From assembly GCA_943789165.1 (NCBI GenBank), contig CALSTB010000003.1, positions 255,980 through 319,979 on the forward strand: 64,000 nt of DNA. The letters run 5' to 3'. The DNA is from an uncultured Bacteroidia bacterium (GTDB taxonomy: Bacteria; Bacteroidota; Bacteroidia; NS11-12g; UBA9320). The notes under the pieces were generated by a model. That model made no database searches and was not told the DNA's origin. It was given only the letters and a program-made list of their open reading frames with translations. Positions 1-9,700 of this stretch are shown here, piece by piece; the first letter of the stretch is position 1; every line of letters starts with the position of its first letter. A program made the translations under genes and the position numbers.

Positions 1-875
1 AAAGAATTCAGGCAGAGAACAAATACACAGTCAATACTCAGAATTTAAATCAATTTGTAGCGTCTTTAGCAGATACGGCAATGTTTTTCAATTGGGTACC
101 GGGATCGTTCCACAAATCAGAAAATGTCTTATTTACGATTGCGGACAAAAAGTATACGTGCAGCGACTTTAGTTCATTTATAAAAAGTGTGCGTCAATCG
201 CCTTCTAGGAATCCGAATGAGTCGATGGAAAACATTGTAAAGCTTTTGTTTACGAGTTATAGCGACAATAAAAACTTTGAGTATGAAGAAGGTGTTTTGG
301 AAAGCAAATACGATGACTTTAAATACTTGATGCAGGAATATCGCGATGGTATTTTATTGTTTGAACTTTCGAACAAAACGGTATGGAACAAAGCATCAGA
401 AGACAATGCGGGACTAAAAGCTTTCTTTGAGGGTCGAAGAGAAATGTACATTTGGAAAGACAGAGTTGTTACCAAATCTTATGTATGCTCTTCTAAGTCG
501 GCTTCAAAACTGGTAAAGAAGTATCTCAAAAAAGATTCTTCAGACAAGGCCATCTTATTGGCTGTCAATAAAGAAGATGCGTTGGGTGTGAACATCGTTT
601 ATAAGACGTATGAAAAAGGTCAAGAAGCAAAGATTGACAAACTTGATTGGAACAAAAAGCTTCATAAAATTAAGGATAAGAGCACAAACAATACAGAATA
701 TGTAAAAATTGAAAAGCTCATTGACCCAACCCAAAAAGAATTAAAAGAAACCTTAGGTCCTGTTACTTCCGACTACCAAAAATACTTGGAGGACAAGTGG
801 ATTGAAAGCTTAAAACTTAAGTATTCAGTTGTCACCTTCGACGGTGCTTTGGATCAATTGTTCCTTAACAAATAG
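1..875 (+). CDS. Peptidyl-prolyl isomerase-like periplasmic folding factor, C-terminal part (partial)
   Basis: The frame is open from base 3 to the TAG at 873-875, so the gene enters from outside the window and the ATG at 81 is internal. The visible part is the C-terminal, mostly helical segment of a Bacteroidota PpiC/SurA-type chaperone. The motif L-M-Q-E-Y-R-D-G-I-L-L-F-E-L followed by V-W-N-K-A is typical of that region, and no complete rotamase domain is visible here. The next gene starts on the base after the stop, and two more PPIase-family genes follow. This is therefore the first visible member of an outer-membrane-protein folding operon. By family analogy it would act in the periplasm on unfolded outer-membrane or T9SS clients. 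The family call is by pattern recognition. Confidence 0.7.
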   Translation, partial: RIQAENKYTVNTQNLNQFVASLADTAMFFNWVPGSFHKSENVLFTIADKKYTCSDFSSFIKSVRQSPSRNPNESMENIVKLLFTSYSDNKNFEYEEGVLESKYDDFKYLMQEYRDGILLFELSNKTVWNKASEDNAGLKAFFEGRREMYIWKDRVVTKSYVCSSKSASKLVKKYLKKDSSDKAILLAVNKEDALGVNIVYKTYEKGQEAKIDKLDWNKKLHKIKDKSTNNTEYVKIEKLIDPTQKELKETLGPVTSDYQKYLEDKWIESLKLKYSVVTFDGALDQLFLNK

Positions 876-1727
876 ATGAGTACGCGCTATGTTCTATATG
901 CATTAAGCCTTCTGGCTTTTACTAGTGGATGTAAAACACCCAGTGTAGAGACGCGCAAAGATTTAATCGCTACAGTTGGAAAACATTCCTTGTACTTGGA
1001 ACAGGTGATGAATAGCGTTGGCGACAATGTGGCTGTCTCAGACAGTGCTGCAGTGGTTAATGAATTTATTCAACAATGGATTCGAGAGAAAGTGCTGTTG
1101 GATAAAGCCGAATTAACACTGACATCTCAAGAACGGGATAAAAGTGCCCTTGTAAATCAATACTACAATGATTTGTTGATTTATGAAATGGAGCAAAAGT
1201 TATTGGCAAACCGTTTGGATACATCTGTTGATATCGCTTCAATTACAGCGTATTACGAAAACAACAAAAAGAATTTTGAGTTAAAAGAAAACATCGTTCG
1301 ACTCCGTTTTTTCATTATCCCAACTAAGGTGATGAACCACGATAAACTTTGGGAGCGGTTTAAGGCTGGTGGAGAGAAAAACTTGAACATGTTAAGCCGT
1401 ATTTCAGAACTGAGTAATTCGAATTACTTCTATCAAGATTCTGTGTGGCTTTCTTTTAATGATGTGTTAAAAGAAATACCAATTACGACCTACAATCAGG
1501 AGAGTTATTTAAACAACCACAGATTGGTTCGACTGGAAGAAAAGGACTATTCTTACTTTGTTGAGATTTTAGATTTTAAGGTAAAAAACAACACCTCACC
1601 ATTCGATTTTGAAAAAGACCGGATTAAAGACATCATTATTCATAAAAGAAAAGTAGAATTGTTGCAACAAATTGAAGGTGAAATCGTAGAAGAAGCATAC
1701 CGTAACAATAAAATAGAAAAATTTTGA
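876..1727 (+). CDS. Peptidyl-prolyl isomerase-like lipoprotein
   Basis: This 283-residue protein starts on the base after the upstream stop. It has a lipoprotein signal peptide with lipobox T-S-G-C (Cys19), so it should be anchored in a periplasm-facing membrane leaflet. The body is helix-rich, with a SurA-N-like segment (N-E-F-I-Q-Q-W-I-R-E-K-V-L-L near residues 64-77) and no convincing rotamase core. It looks like a chaperone-only relative of the genes on either side. Its end overlaps the next gene by 4 bases, which implies translational coupling. An operon of PPIase, PPIase-like lipoprotein and SurA is a common Bacteroidota arrangement (general knowledge). The exact client is unknown. Confidence 0.72.
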   Translation: MSTRYVLYALSLLAFTSGCKTPSVETRKDLIATVGKHSLYLEQVMNSVGDNVAVSDSAAVVNEFIQQWIREKVLLDKAELTLTSQERDKSALVNQYYNDLLIYEMEQKLLANRLDTSVDIASITAYYENNKKNFELKENIVRLRFFIIPTKVMNHDKLWERFKAGGEKNLNMLSRISELSNSNYFYQDSVWLSFNDVLKEIPITTYNQESYLNNHRLVRLEEKDYSYFVEILDFKVKNNTSPFDFEKDRIKDIIIHKRKVELLQQIEGEIVEEAYRNNKIEKF

Positions 1728-3103
1728 AGAAATATATTCAGGTATTCCTGTTACTCGGTTTCATTTCTGGGTCACACATCACTGCCACTGCACAGAAAGT
1801 TGGCGTGTTAGATGAAGTGATTGCCGTAGTTGGTGAAAACATCGTCTTAAAATCAGATTTAGACCGGACCTACTACCAAATGAGTTTACAGTATCCTACT
1901 TACAACGGTGATTTAAAGTGTGAGTTGTTCGATCAAATTCTAACTCAAAAACTGTTGTTATACAAAGCGGACGTAGATAGTTTGGTTGTGCCCGAAGAAC
2001 GGGTTAATTATGAAATTGACCGACGAATGGATTACTATGCCAACCAAGCGGGTGGCATGGAAAACCTCGAGAAATATTTAGGCATGAGTTTGATTGAATA
2101 CAAAACGCAAATGCGTCGGAAAATGACTGACGAGATGCAGATTCAGGAAGCCCAAAACTCTATTATTTCTGATTTAAAAGTGAGTCCAACAGAAGTGCGC
2201 AGATTTTTTGAAGACATTCCCAAAGACAGTTTGCCTGATTTTGCTTCAGAAGTAGAAGTTGCCCAACTCATTATTGCGCCAAAGCCAAGTGCCGCAGCAG
2301 AAAAGTATGCAAGAGAAACAGCGGAGCGACTTCGTAAGGAATTATTAGAAGGCTCTAGAGACTTTTGTTTAACAGCTACCATATATTCAGATGACCAAGG
2401 TTCTAAAAAAGATTGTGGGACGTTAGGAGACTTTAAACGTGGTCAAATGGTTCCTGAATTTGAAGCGGCCGTTTTTAAACTTAAAAAAGATTCTATTTCT
2501 AAAATTGTTAAAACACAGTTTGGCTATCACATCATTCAACTCATTGAACGAAAAGGTGAAATTGCCAATGCGAGACATATTCTAATCAGACCTAAGATCT
2601 TGGATTCGGATTTAGAGAAAACATCGAAGGAGATGAGTCGTATCAGAAGATTAATTGAAGCCGATTCTATTACGTGGTGTGCAGCTGTTGCGAAATACAG
2701 TACGGATGAAAATACACAAGCGAATTGTGGGTATTATGTAGACCCTAACATTGGCACCTCGAGAATAGAAATTACGGCTTTAGAGTCAGATGTTGCTCTA
2801 CGTGTTTCAGGTTTAAAACCTGGCGGTGTTTCTCCTCCTCATGCCGTTCCACAACAAGATGGTTCTACTTGGTTTAGACTAATCTATTTGAAATCTGAAA
2901 CGCCGCCTCACAAAGCGAGTTTGGAGAAAGATTATCAAAAATTATCGGTGTATGCCTTAGAAAAAAAGAAACAGGATACGCTAAACGAGTGGAGTAAGAC
3001 GTTTAGAAAAGACGTATACGTTTGGATTGACGAAAAATATATGGTTTGTCCGGATATGGACACCTGGATAACGAATAAAAAAGTGCTGAACACGAATGAG
3101 TGA
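1724..3103 (+). CDS. SurA-like periplasmic peptidyl-prolyl isomerase
   Basis: This 459-residue secreted chaperone starts at TTG 1724, within the overlapping TTGA that also holds the upstream stop. A cleavable signal peptide ending T-A-T-A-Q is followed by D-E-V-I-A-V-V-G-E-N-I-V-L-K-S-D-L, the classic SurA N-terminal motif. Two parvulin-type regions follow, at about residues 175-275 (ending in F-G-Y-H-I-I-Q-L) and 280-390 (A-R-H-I-L-I-R-P). It should escort unfolded barrel proteins across the periplasm and isomerise prolyl bonds. It overlaps the MoxR gene by 8 bases. The family is clear, but the name surA is not used because several paralogues sit side by side. Confidence 0.88.
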   Translation: MKKYIQVFLLLGFISGSHITATAQKVGVLDEVIAVVGENIVLKSDLDRTYYQMSLQYPTYNGDLKCELFDQILTQKLLLYKADVDSLVVPEERVNYEIDRRMDYYANQAGGMENLEKYLGMSLIEYKTQMRRKMTDEMQIQEAQNSIISDLKVSPTEVRRFFEDIPKDSLPDFASEVEVAQLIIAPKPSAAAEKYARETAERLRKELLEGSRDFCLTATIYSDDQGSKKDCGTLGDFKRGQMVPEFEAAVFKLKKDSISKIVKTQFGYHIIQLIERKGEIANARHILIRPKILDSDLEKTSKEMSRIRRLIEADSITWCAAVAKYSTDENTQANCGYYVDPNIGTSRIEITALESDVALRVSGLKPGGVSPPHAVPQQDGSTWFRLIYLKSETPPHKASLEKDYQKLSVYALEKKKQDTLNEWSKTFRKDVYVWIDEKYMVCPDMDTWITNKKVLNTNE

Positions 3104-4064
3104 AATGTATAAAAATGATGTTGAGGCAGCTGATGCCTTAAAAAACATTACCGATAAATTAAAATCAGAAATATCAAAAGTAATTGTTGGTCAAGACCAC
3201 GTAGTAGAAGGTGTGTTAACCTCTATTTTCTGTAACGGTCATAGCCTATTGATAGGTGTACCTGGGCTGGCAAAGACGCTATTGATCAATACCATTGCGG
3301 ATGTTTTGGATTTGAGTTTTAACCGAATTCAATTTACACCCGACTTAATGCCTTCTGATATCACAGGATCTGAGATTCTTGACGATGAACGTAATTTTAA
3401 GTTTTCGAAAGGGCCGTTGTTCGCAAACATCGTTTTGGCGGATGAGATCAACCGAACTCCGCCTAAGACACAGGCAGCTTTGCTAGAAGCGATGCAAGAA
3501 AAGACTGTTACGGTTGCTGGACACGACCATCAGCTTCCTAAGCCGTTTTTCGTTTTGGCGACACAAAACCCAATCGAACAAGAAGGAACGTATCCTTTAC
3601 CTGAAGCACAGCTCGATCGATTCATGTTCAACATCACTTTAGACTATCCGTCTGAAGCCGATGAAATTGAAATCGTGAAACGAACCACAGGTAATATTAA
3701 AAGCGAGGTTAAGAAAGTCATTTCTGCAAAAGAAATTTTAGCCTTTCAAGAACTGGTTAGAAAAGTACCTATCGCCGACAACGTGTTGGAATATGCCGTA
3801 AGATTAGTAGGCAAAACACGACCAAATCAAGAAGGTGCTTCAGAATATGTGAAGCAGTATCTAGGATATGGTGCTGGTCCACGTGCTAGTCAAAACTTGG
3901 TATTAGCCGCAAAATGTCACGCCTTAATGCACGGAAAGTATTCTCCAGATATTGAAGACGTGAAATCCATTGCTAATTATGTATTACGCCACAGACTGGT
4001 TAAAAACTACAAAGCAGAAGCAGAAGGTATCTCAGTAGAAGATATTGTTGCCAAGCTTATGTAG
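3096..4064 (+). CDS. MoxR family AAA+ ATPase
   Basis: This 322-residue cytoplasmic ATPase of the MoxR/RavA clade has Walker A G-V-P-G-L-A-K-T at residues 54-61 and Walker B I-V-L-A-D-E-I-N-R at about 112-120. The sensor-1 stretch is F-V-L-A-T-Q-N-P-I-E-Q-E-G-T, and the Q-L-D-R-F arginine-finger region follows. Length is normal for the family. MoxR proteins usually work as chaperone-like remodellers with VWA partners encoded downstream. Here the next gene is a histidine kinase, so the usual DUF58/VWA partners are not adjacent. The start overlaps the SurA-like gene, so the two are probably co-transcribed. Confidence 0.93.
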   Translation: MSEMYKNDVEAADALKNITDKLKSEISKVIVGQDHVVEGVLTSIFCNGHSLLIGVPGLAKTLLINTIADVLDLSFNRIQFTPDLMPSDITGSEILDDERNFKFSKGPLFANIVLADEINRTPPKTQAALLEAMQEKTVTVAGHDHQLPKPFFVLATQNPIEQEGTYPLPEAQLDRFMFNITLDYPSEADEIEIVKRTTGNIKSEVKKVISAKEILAFQELVRKVPIADNVLEYAVRLVGKTRPNQEGASEYVKQYLGYGAGPRASQNLVLAAKCHALMHGKYSPDIEDVKSIANYVLRHRLVKNYKAEAEGISVEDIVAKLM

Positions 4065-4109
4065 CTCTAGTTAATTGCTCATTTATCTTTTTCGGTTAAC
4101 AAGTCTCTT

Positions 4110-4128
4110 GGTCAAAGCTCTTTTGACC
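4110..4128. terminator. Hairpin after the chaperone-moxR operon (weak terminator candidate)
   Basis: GGTCAAA (4110-4116) pairs with TTTGACC (4122-4128) around a five-base loop, 46 bases after the moxR stop and before the histidine kinase. No clear T-run follows, so it is at best a weak terminator or a 3' end-protecting hairpin. Confidence 0.35.
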
Positions 4129-4162
4129 TCTATACATGTATACTATTTGAGTAAAGTCCTTT

Positions 4163-5366
4163 ATGCAGTACCCAGTAGATCATCCGAAAGAGAAAGAACG
4201 CGTTGAAGAACTCAAGTCTTACTCCATTTTAGATACGTTACCTGAGGAGGACTACGACAACTTAACCGCCATCGCATCGCAAATATGTGATACCCCATTC
4301 CTTGGTGAGTTTGTTGGATGAAAAACGCCAATTGTTTAAATCTCATCATGGTTTGCGCGTTTCTGAAACGCCTAAAGAATTAGCGTTTTGTGCGCATGCC
4401 ATCAATCAACCAAGTAATATTTTAATCGTTGAAGATGCTCGAGAAGATGTCAGATTTCATGACAATCCCTTGGTAACCGACAATCCGTATGTCATCTTCT
4501 ATGCAGGTATTTCATTGGTAAACGAAAACGGATATCCTCTTGGAACGTTGTGTGTAATCGACAGCAAACCTAAAAAACTGAGTAGCACCCAAATCAATGC
4601 TTTGAATGCACTCTCAGCACAAGTTTTAACCGTGATGGAGTTACGTCGGAAGAAATTTCAACTCGAAGCGAGTAATGCCTTGCTCGAAGAAAAAAATATC
4701 GAACTTAAAAACTTTGCGACCATAGCGGCGCATGATTTAAAAGCACCTCTCAATAGCATTTCAACGCTGTCAGACGTCTTTAATCGACATTATAGTGATG
4801 GCGTAACTGAAGAAGGAATGGAGCTGATAGACATGATCCAGAAGTCTTCTACGAAACTCAGAAACTTAATTGACGGTGTGTTGGCATATAGCCAAAGTGA
4901 TAAGTCTATTTCACATTCAAGGGATAGTATTAACCTTGTTCCCTTTTTTACTGAAATAGAATCCATTTATACATCCACCAATGAGTTTAAACTCAATCTA
5001 ACAACTACTGTTGAATTCATAGATGTTAACAAAAGTGGGTTGAACCAAATTCTGATGAATCTGATTTCGAATGCGATTCGCTATAATGACAAAGATGTCG
5101 TCGTAATTGATGTCAATGTTTCTGAAGAAAAAGACACGTATGTCTTCGATGTTTCAGACAATGGTAACGGCATCAAAGCCGAAAAGATCGGGAGTATTTT
5201 TCAACTGTTTGAAACCTCTGGAGCTGAAGATCGGTTTGGAAAAAAAGCAAGCGGTATTGGTTTAAGTACCGTGAAAAAAGTCGTAGAAAAATTAGGAGGC
5301 GACATTTCTGTTACCTCGGAAGTAGGAGTTGGTACCACCTTCACTTTTTCAATTATGAAGGTGTAA
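4163..5366 (+). pseudogene. GAF-domain sensor histidine kinase, frameshifted
   Basis: Two frames together make one GAF-HisKA-HATPase protein of about 400 residues. The first runs from ATG 4163 ([14 protein letters not shown], then S-Q-I-C-D-T-P) and stops at 4318-4320. The second continues the GAF domain as [11 protein letters not shown] from about 4299 to 5366. The expected family sequence is C-D-T-P-I-S-L-V-S-L-L-D, so two bases seem to be missing (or one extra) near 4295-4303. The kinase part is intact: phospho-acceptor His in A-A-H-D-L-K-A-P-L-N (codon 4731-4733), N-box I-S-N-A-I-R-Y-N, G1 D-N-G-N-G-I, and G2 A-S-G-I-G-L-S-T. No transmembrane segment is seen, so it would be a soluble sensor. 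It may be a true pseudogene or a sequencing error. Confidence 0.8.
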
Positions 5367-5384
5367 CCCTTTTGTTTTAACTCT

Positions 5385-6761
5385 TTATTGTAACGTTTTT
5401 ACCCAAAGCTTAACACCGTTTTTGGTGTTGTTTTTAGCAAATTCCCTTGCTTCTTCTTTGAAGTAAAATTTCCCAACGTGCACGTAATACGTGCCGCTCT
5501 TATCGTAATACATATACGGACTAAAACCTTTGTTTACCAAAACATTAAAGTATCGCGTGGCATTCACTTCTTCTACGAACGATCCAGCAACGACAATAAA
5601 GTTTCCTGATCCCGCTTGTTCTCCACCAGAACCAGATTTGCTTCCATCCGTTTTAGTTGGCGTCACCGTTTTTGTAGGCGTTTCAACCTTTTGAACTACA
5701 TATACGGTATCCACTTGGCGTTTCTGCGTTTGCACATCAGCAAGTTTGTCCTCCAATGATTTAATCTTTTTCTCTTGGTCTTTGACATCCTCATTATGCT
5801 TGGCGGCCATTTGATTTTTCAAATGATCCATTTCTTCTTGAGTCGCTTTCTTGTCCTGATCTTGATTGAGGTTAAGACCTAATAGTATTTCGTGAGTTCC
5901 TCCTAAGGCTTGGCTATAGTCACCCATCGACCAATCATATGAATACCCAAGCTTCAGTTTTTCAGCGATACGAACTCCCGCCATTGCAGTAACGCCGTAT
6001 CCATCTCGATACGCTGCGCCTAACCAACCTTTGTTTACCCAATCAGCAATGACATTCACGTCGAACTGACCCGGCGCATTTTTGGTATTCTTAAACAACA
6101 ACATGGGTTGAATCTTCAAGTCTTTGTTCGCCCAAATATCGTATGACGTCATGACCACTAAGTGATTTTGTAAGTCATACATCAACGATGTTTGTTGTAA
6201 ATCGCTAAACTCCTGGCTGCTTCCCAAAAACTGAGGTACTGATACGCCGAACTGAAAATCTCCCAGTTTCAAATTCGCCCCAATTGACGCATCTAAAACT
6301 GCTCCTGGTCTTGCATTCATTAAGCGTAATGCAGGATCATTCGGATCATTAGAAATGATGTTTTCAGTATTAAAACGATTGCTTAAAACACCTAAACCAA
6401 AGCCCAAAGACAATTGGTTCTCGTCGCTAAGTGCAATGTTGTATGCATAATTTCCATATACACTGTTTTGCGTTTGTAGTAAAGTGGCATCGCTTACAAC
6501 ATATAAGCCTAGTCCAACCTTTCCATCATTTACCTGACCGCTAACAGTCGCTCCAGCAGTCTGGAAACCGTCTAAACCAGTATATTGGTTTCTGCCAAAT
6601 AAAGTGGCTTCCGTGTTACCAGAATGACCTGACATGGCTGGGTTGTACATAAACTTGTTAAAGTAGTATTGTCCGTAAAGTGGAACCTGCTGAGCATACG
6701 CGCTAGCCGAAACAATAATTAGGGCTAACAAAGTGTAAAGTTTTGAATTATAATTTCTCAT
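5385..6761 (-). CDS. PorP/SprF family T9SS membrane protein with C-terminal SPOR domain
   Basis: This 458-residue outer-membrane protein has a signal peptide (A-S-A-Y-A-Q). The PorP/SprF signature Q-Y-Y-F-N-K-F-M-Y-N-P-A-M-S-G is followed by a beta-barrel to about residue 300. A charged coiled-coil stretch (about 300-350) comes next, then a Thr/Ser/Gly linker, then a SPOR-like domain at about 385-458 (F-I-V-V-A-G-S-F and Y-Y-V-H-V-G-K-F). PorP/SprF proteins support secretion or anchoring of specific T9SS cargo, and SprF serves SprB in gliding bacteria (family knowledge). The cargo here is probably the large type B protein just upstream, whose stop is 4 bases away. The SPOR extension, about 150 residues beyond a typical PorP, would tether the barrel to peptidoglycan (inference). 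Confidence 0.88.
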   Translation of the reverse strand: MRNYNSKLYTLLALIIVSASAYAQQVPLYGQYYFNKFMYNPAMSGHSGNTEATLFGRNQYTGLDGFQTAGATVSGQVNDGKVGLGLYVVSDATLLQTQNSVYGNYAYNIALSDENQLSLGFGLGVLSNRFNTENIISNDPNDPALRLMNARPGAVLDASIGANLKLGDFQFGVSVPQFLGSSQEFSDLQQTSLMYDLQNHLVVMTSYDIWANKDLKIQPMLLFKNTKNAPGQFDVNVIADWVNKGWLGAAYRDGYGVTAMAGVRIAEKLKLGYSYDWSMGDYSQALGGTHEILLGLNLNQDQDKKATQEEMDHLKNQMAAKHNEDVKDQEKKIKSLEDKLADVQTQKRQVDTVYVVQKVETPTKTVTPTKTDGSKSGSGGEQAGSGNFIVVAGSFVEEVNATRYFNVLVNKGFSPYMYYDKSGTYYVHVGKFYFKEEAREFAKNNTKNGVKLWVKTLQ

Positions 6762-6765
6762 CTTG

Positions 6766-9700
6766 TTATCTAATTATTTGCATTGGACCTTTTAAAGTAT
6801 CATAAAACGCGCTGCCTTCTATGATGTAAATGTAGACACCGTCCGGTAGAGGTTCTCCCTCATAGGTGCCCTCCCAATCATGTTGGTAGTTTTCTGTTGA
6901 GAATACTGTTTTGCCCCACCTATTGACGACACTAACCTTGGTATTTCCAATATCGGGGACTTCAGTCAAATCCCAAACGTCATTAAACCCATCTCCATTT
7001 GGAGTCAGTAAGTTGGGAACTTTTATTAATTCAGGTACATCCACTGTAACAGTTACCGAATCGCTGTCTGTACAGCCAATACTATTTGTAACAGTTAAGA
7101 TATACGTTGTGGTTGTTTGTGGTGAAGCCGTCGGTGTTGCTATTGTGGCATCATCTAATGATGTAGATGGTGACCATGCATACGTTCCACCGCCGCTACC
7201 AAGTAGCATAGTGGTTTTACCAAATTTTATTGAAACGTCAGCTCCAGCATTTGCTGTTGGTGCCGCTGCCACGGATACGGATACTGAATCAACGTCAAAA
7301 CAATTGTTGCCATTGTAGCCAGTAACGATATAGGTTTGGGCTTGAGTCGCACCAATCGTTCTGGTGGTTTCTCCTGTGTTCCAAACATAGCTATCAATTC
7401 CAGAGGTTGCTGAAAGTTGAGCTGTATCTCCTGCACAAATAGTAAAAGCACTCGATGGCGTAATATCAATTCTTACTGTGTCTCCATGAAAAATTGTTTT
7501 GGTTAATGAATCATGACAACCCAAAGCCGTTCTTACTATTAGTTTCACATCGTAGTTCCCGGTTGTATCAAAATTGTGAGACACATTACTGGTTGCATAT
7601 GAATCTCCGTCAATTGTCCACTCATATGAGTCGATTGAATTGGGAGGATTGATCGAACTGGTATCTGTGAATTGACACGCTTCTGGAAAGCAGTTAATCA
7701 TTTCAAAAAAGCCCACATTTGGTTTATCGAATACGGATATCGTTTTGTAGACGGTATCAACGTCACCAAAATCTGTAGTGACATAAAATTTCACATTATA
7801 ATCTCCAGGACCGTTATATGTATACGTTGGGTTTGCAACATCTGACGTGTCACTGGTCACGGAAGTATCTCCAAAATCCCAACCATAACTAACAATGCTT
7901 CCGATTAAAGCAGTAGAGTTATCAGTAAAATTAACAGGCTCTCCAGCACATGCGCTTAAAGCGTCGAATGCTGCTACGAGGTCTCCCTCTCCCAACCTGT
8001 TTTGTCCATTTTTTGAATTTGCCAATGCAACATGACCATACTCTTGGTTTTGGGCTGTGCTTAATATGGTACCGTTGTTATCCATAGTACCAACACCGCC
8101 AATGCTCCACCACTCACCGTTTCTAATCGTTGCAATTCGCAAAGTTGTCGCTTCTCCAGCCTGATCGTTCATACCGATAGCCGAATAACTTCCCTGATAT
8201 TCAATGTTTTCGTGCGTTACGTTATTACTCGACGAAACGTCCCAATAGTGTATTTGCGACACATGTGAAATGCCGTTGGAAACAGGCAGTACTGGCGTCA
8301 TACCTTGTTCTAAAGATATTGTAACCTTATCCCAGCTTCCAATTGTTCTATTGGTTAATATCAAACCAAGCGGTCGTGTACTCATCGCTGTTCCAATAGG
8401 ATACGTGATGGTATCGGCTCCAGTTGTCTGGATAACAATTTCTAATGGTCCATCCACATAGCTCGCTCCAGGTGCAACTACTTTCGTGTTTGCTGGATTA
8501 ATCAATATCTTGCCTACAGAAACCAAACCATCTCTTGTATTCAACCTACCAGAATTAAGCCGAAGCCCGTCCGTTACCGTTAATGTATCGTGAACAAACA
8601 ATTGTTTGCCCGACGCATCCATAGTCAAGTTCGCGCTTTCAACAGGTCCGTATAAATACAGGTGTAATTGTTTGTCGACTACTAAATCCTCCGCACCCAA
8701 GACATTGGTTACCCGAATATTGAAGTCGTCTTTTGACGTTTCAATTCCGCGGCGAATAAAGCTGTTTCCATCTATGCCTGACACGTAAACATTGTTGGTA
8801 TGGAAGGTGACAAAACCAAACGACTCGTCGTCCATATAATGTCTAATCTGATTTTCTATGTCAAAATTTCCTGTAATCGTATTTGCACTTCCTGTGCTAC
8901 CATCGAATACGCATTGCGTAGCGTCTACAGGTTTCAAGTTAATAATCGCGGTATTTGCCCAATCTAATTGGATATAATAACTCACCAATCTTTCGAAGGT
9001 GGTTTTATTTGGTCGCAACTCTACGTTACCAGCTGCCAATATTCCTTTAACACAATCTTGTATAATACACTCATCCATGTGCATGATTGTCGCTGTTGTA
9101 TCCGAGAATACTTCAATAGCGCTTTGACTTGATTCATTGATTTTACAGAATTCGAATGATATACTGTCTGTACGCAGATGAGAAAAAGCTGAGATGCTCA
9201 TTAATCCCACATTACAACTTTCCATTGTGTCGTAAGCAAATGCCTTGACAGGCAAGTCGGCATTAAACAAGAAAATACCATTTTCGTAATTTTCGATGTT
9301 GTTGTCGCGAACTTCTAAATTGCTGTTTCCTTTACAGTCGCGTACCGAAATTCCTTGAAACGCAGGACCACCTGTATTTGCTGAATTAAAATCATTACCC
9401 TCCACATAAACGTTTGAAGCATTGTTATTTACTCCAGTCACCAAGAGTGCTATGTTGCGTACATTGATATTGTTATTTTGAATCACAAAAGGTCTCGACC
9501 CAGCAGTTGTGAAGTCGTATATGTAAATCCCATTATTGACCTTATCAATTCGGTTGTCTAAAATATCTGCATAAAATCCATTACCACAAGTGATGGCTGT
9601 AGATTGATCACCAAGATTATCAAAAAGGTTATAGGCAAATGCACAGTTTCTATTGGGTGTGTTCACATTTCCTAATGCTTCAATGGCGGAAGTGTTCACA

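Noticed and set aside
4287..4320. Programmed frameshift in the histidine kinase
   Set aside because: No slippery heptamer or stimulatory structure is seen, and GAF kinases are not known to use one.
6911..7318. Long plus-strand frame inside the type B surface protein gene
   Set aside because: It is a shadow of the real minus-strand gene, with no start context or family pattern.
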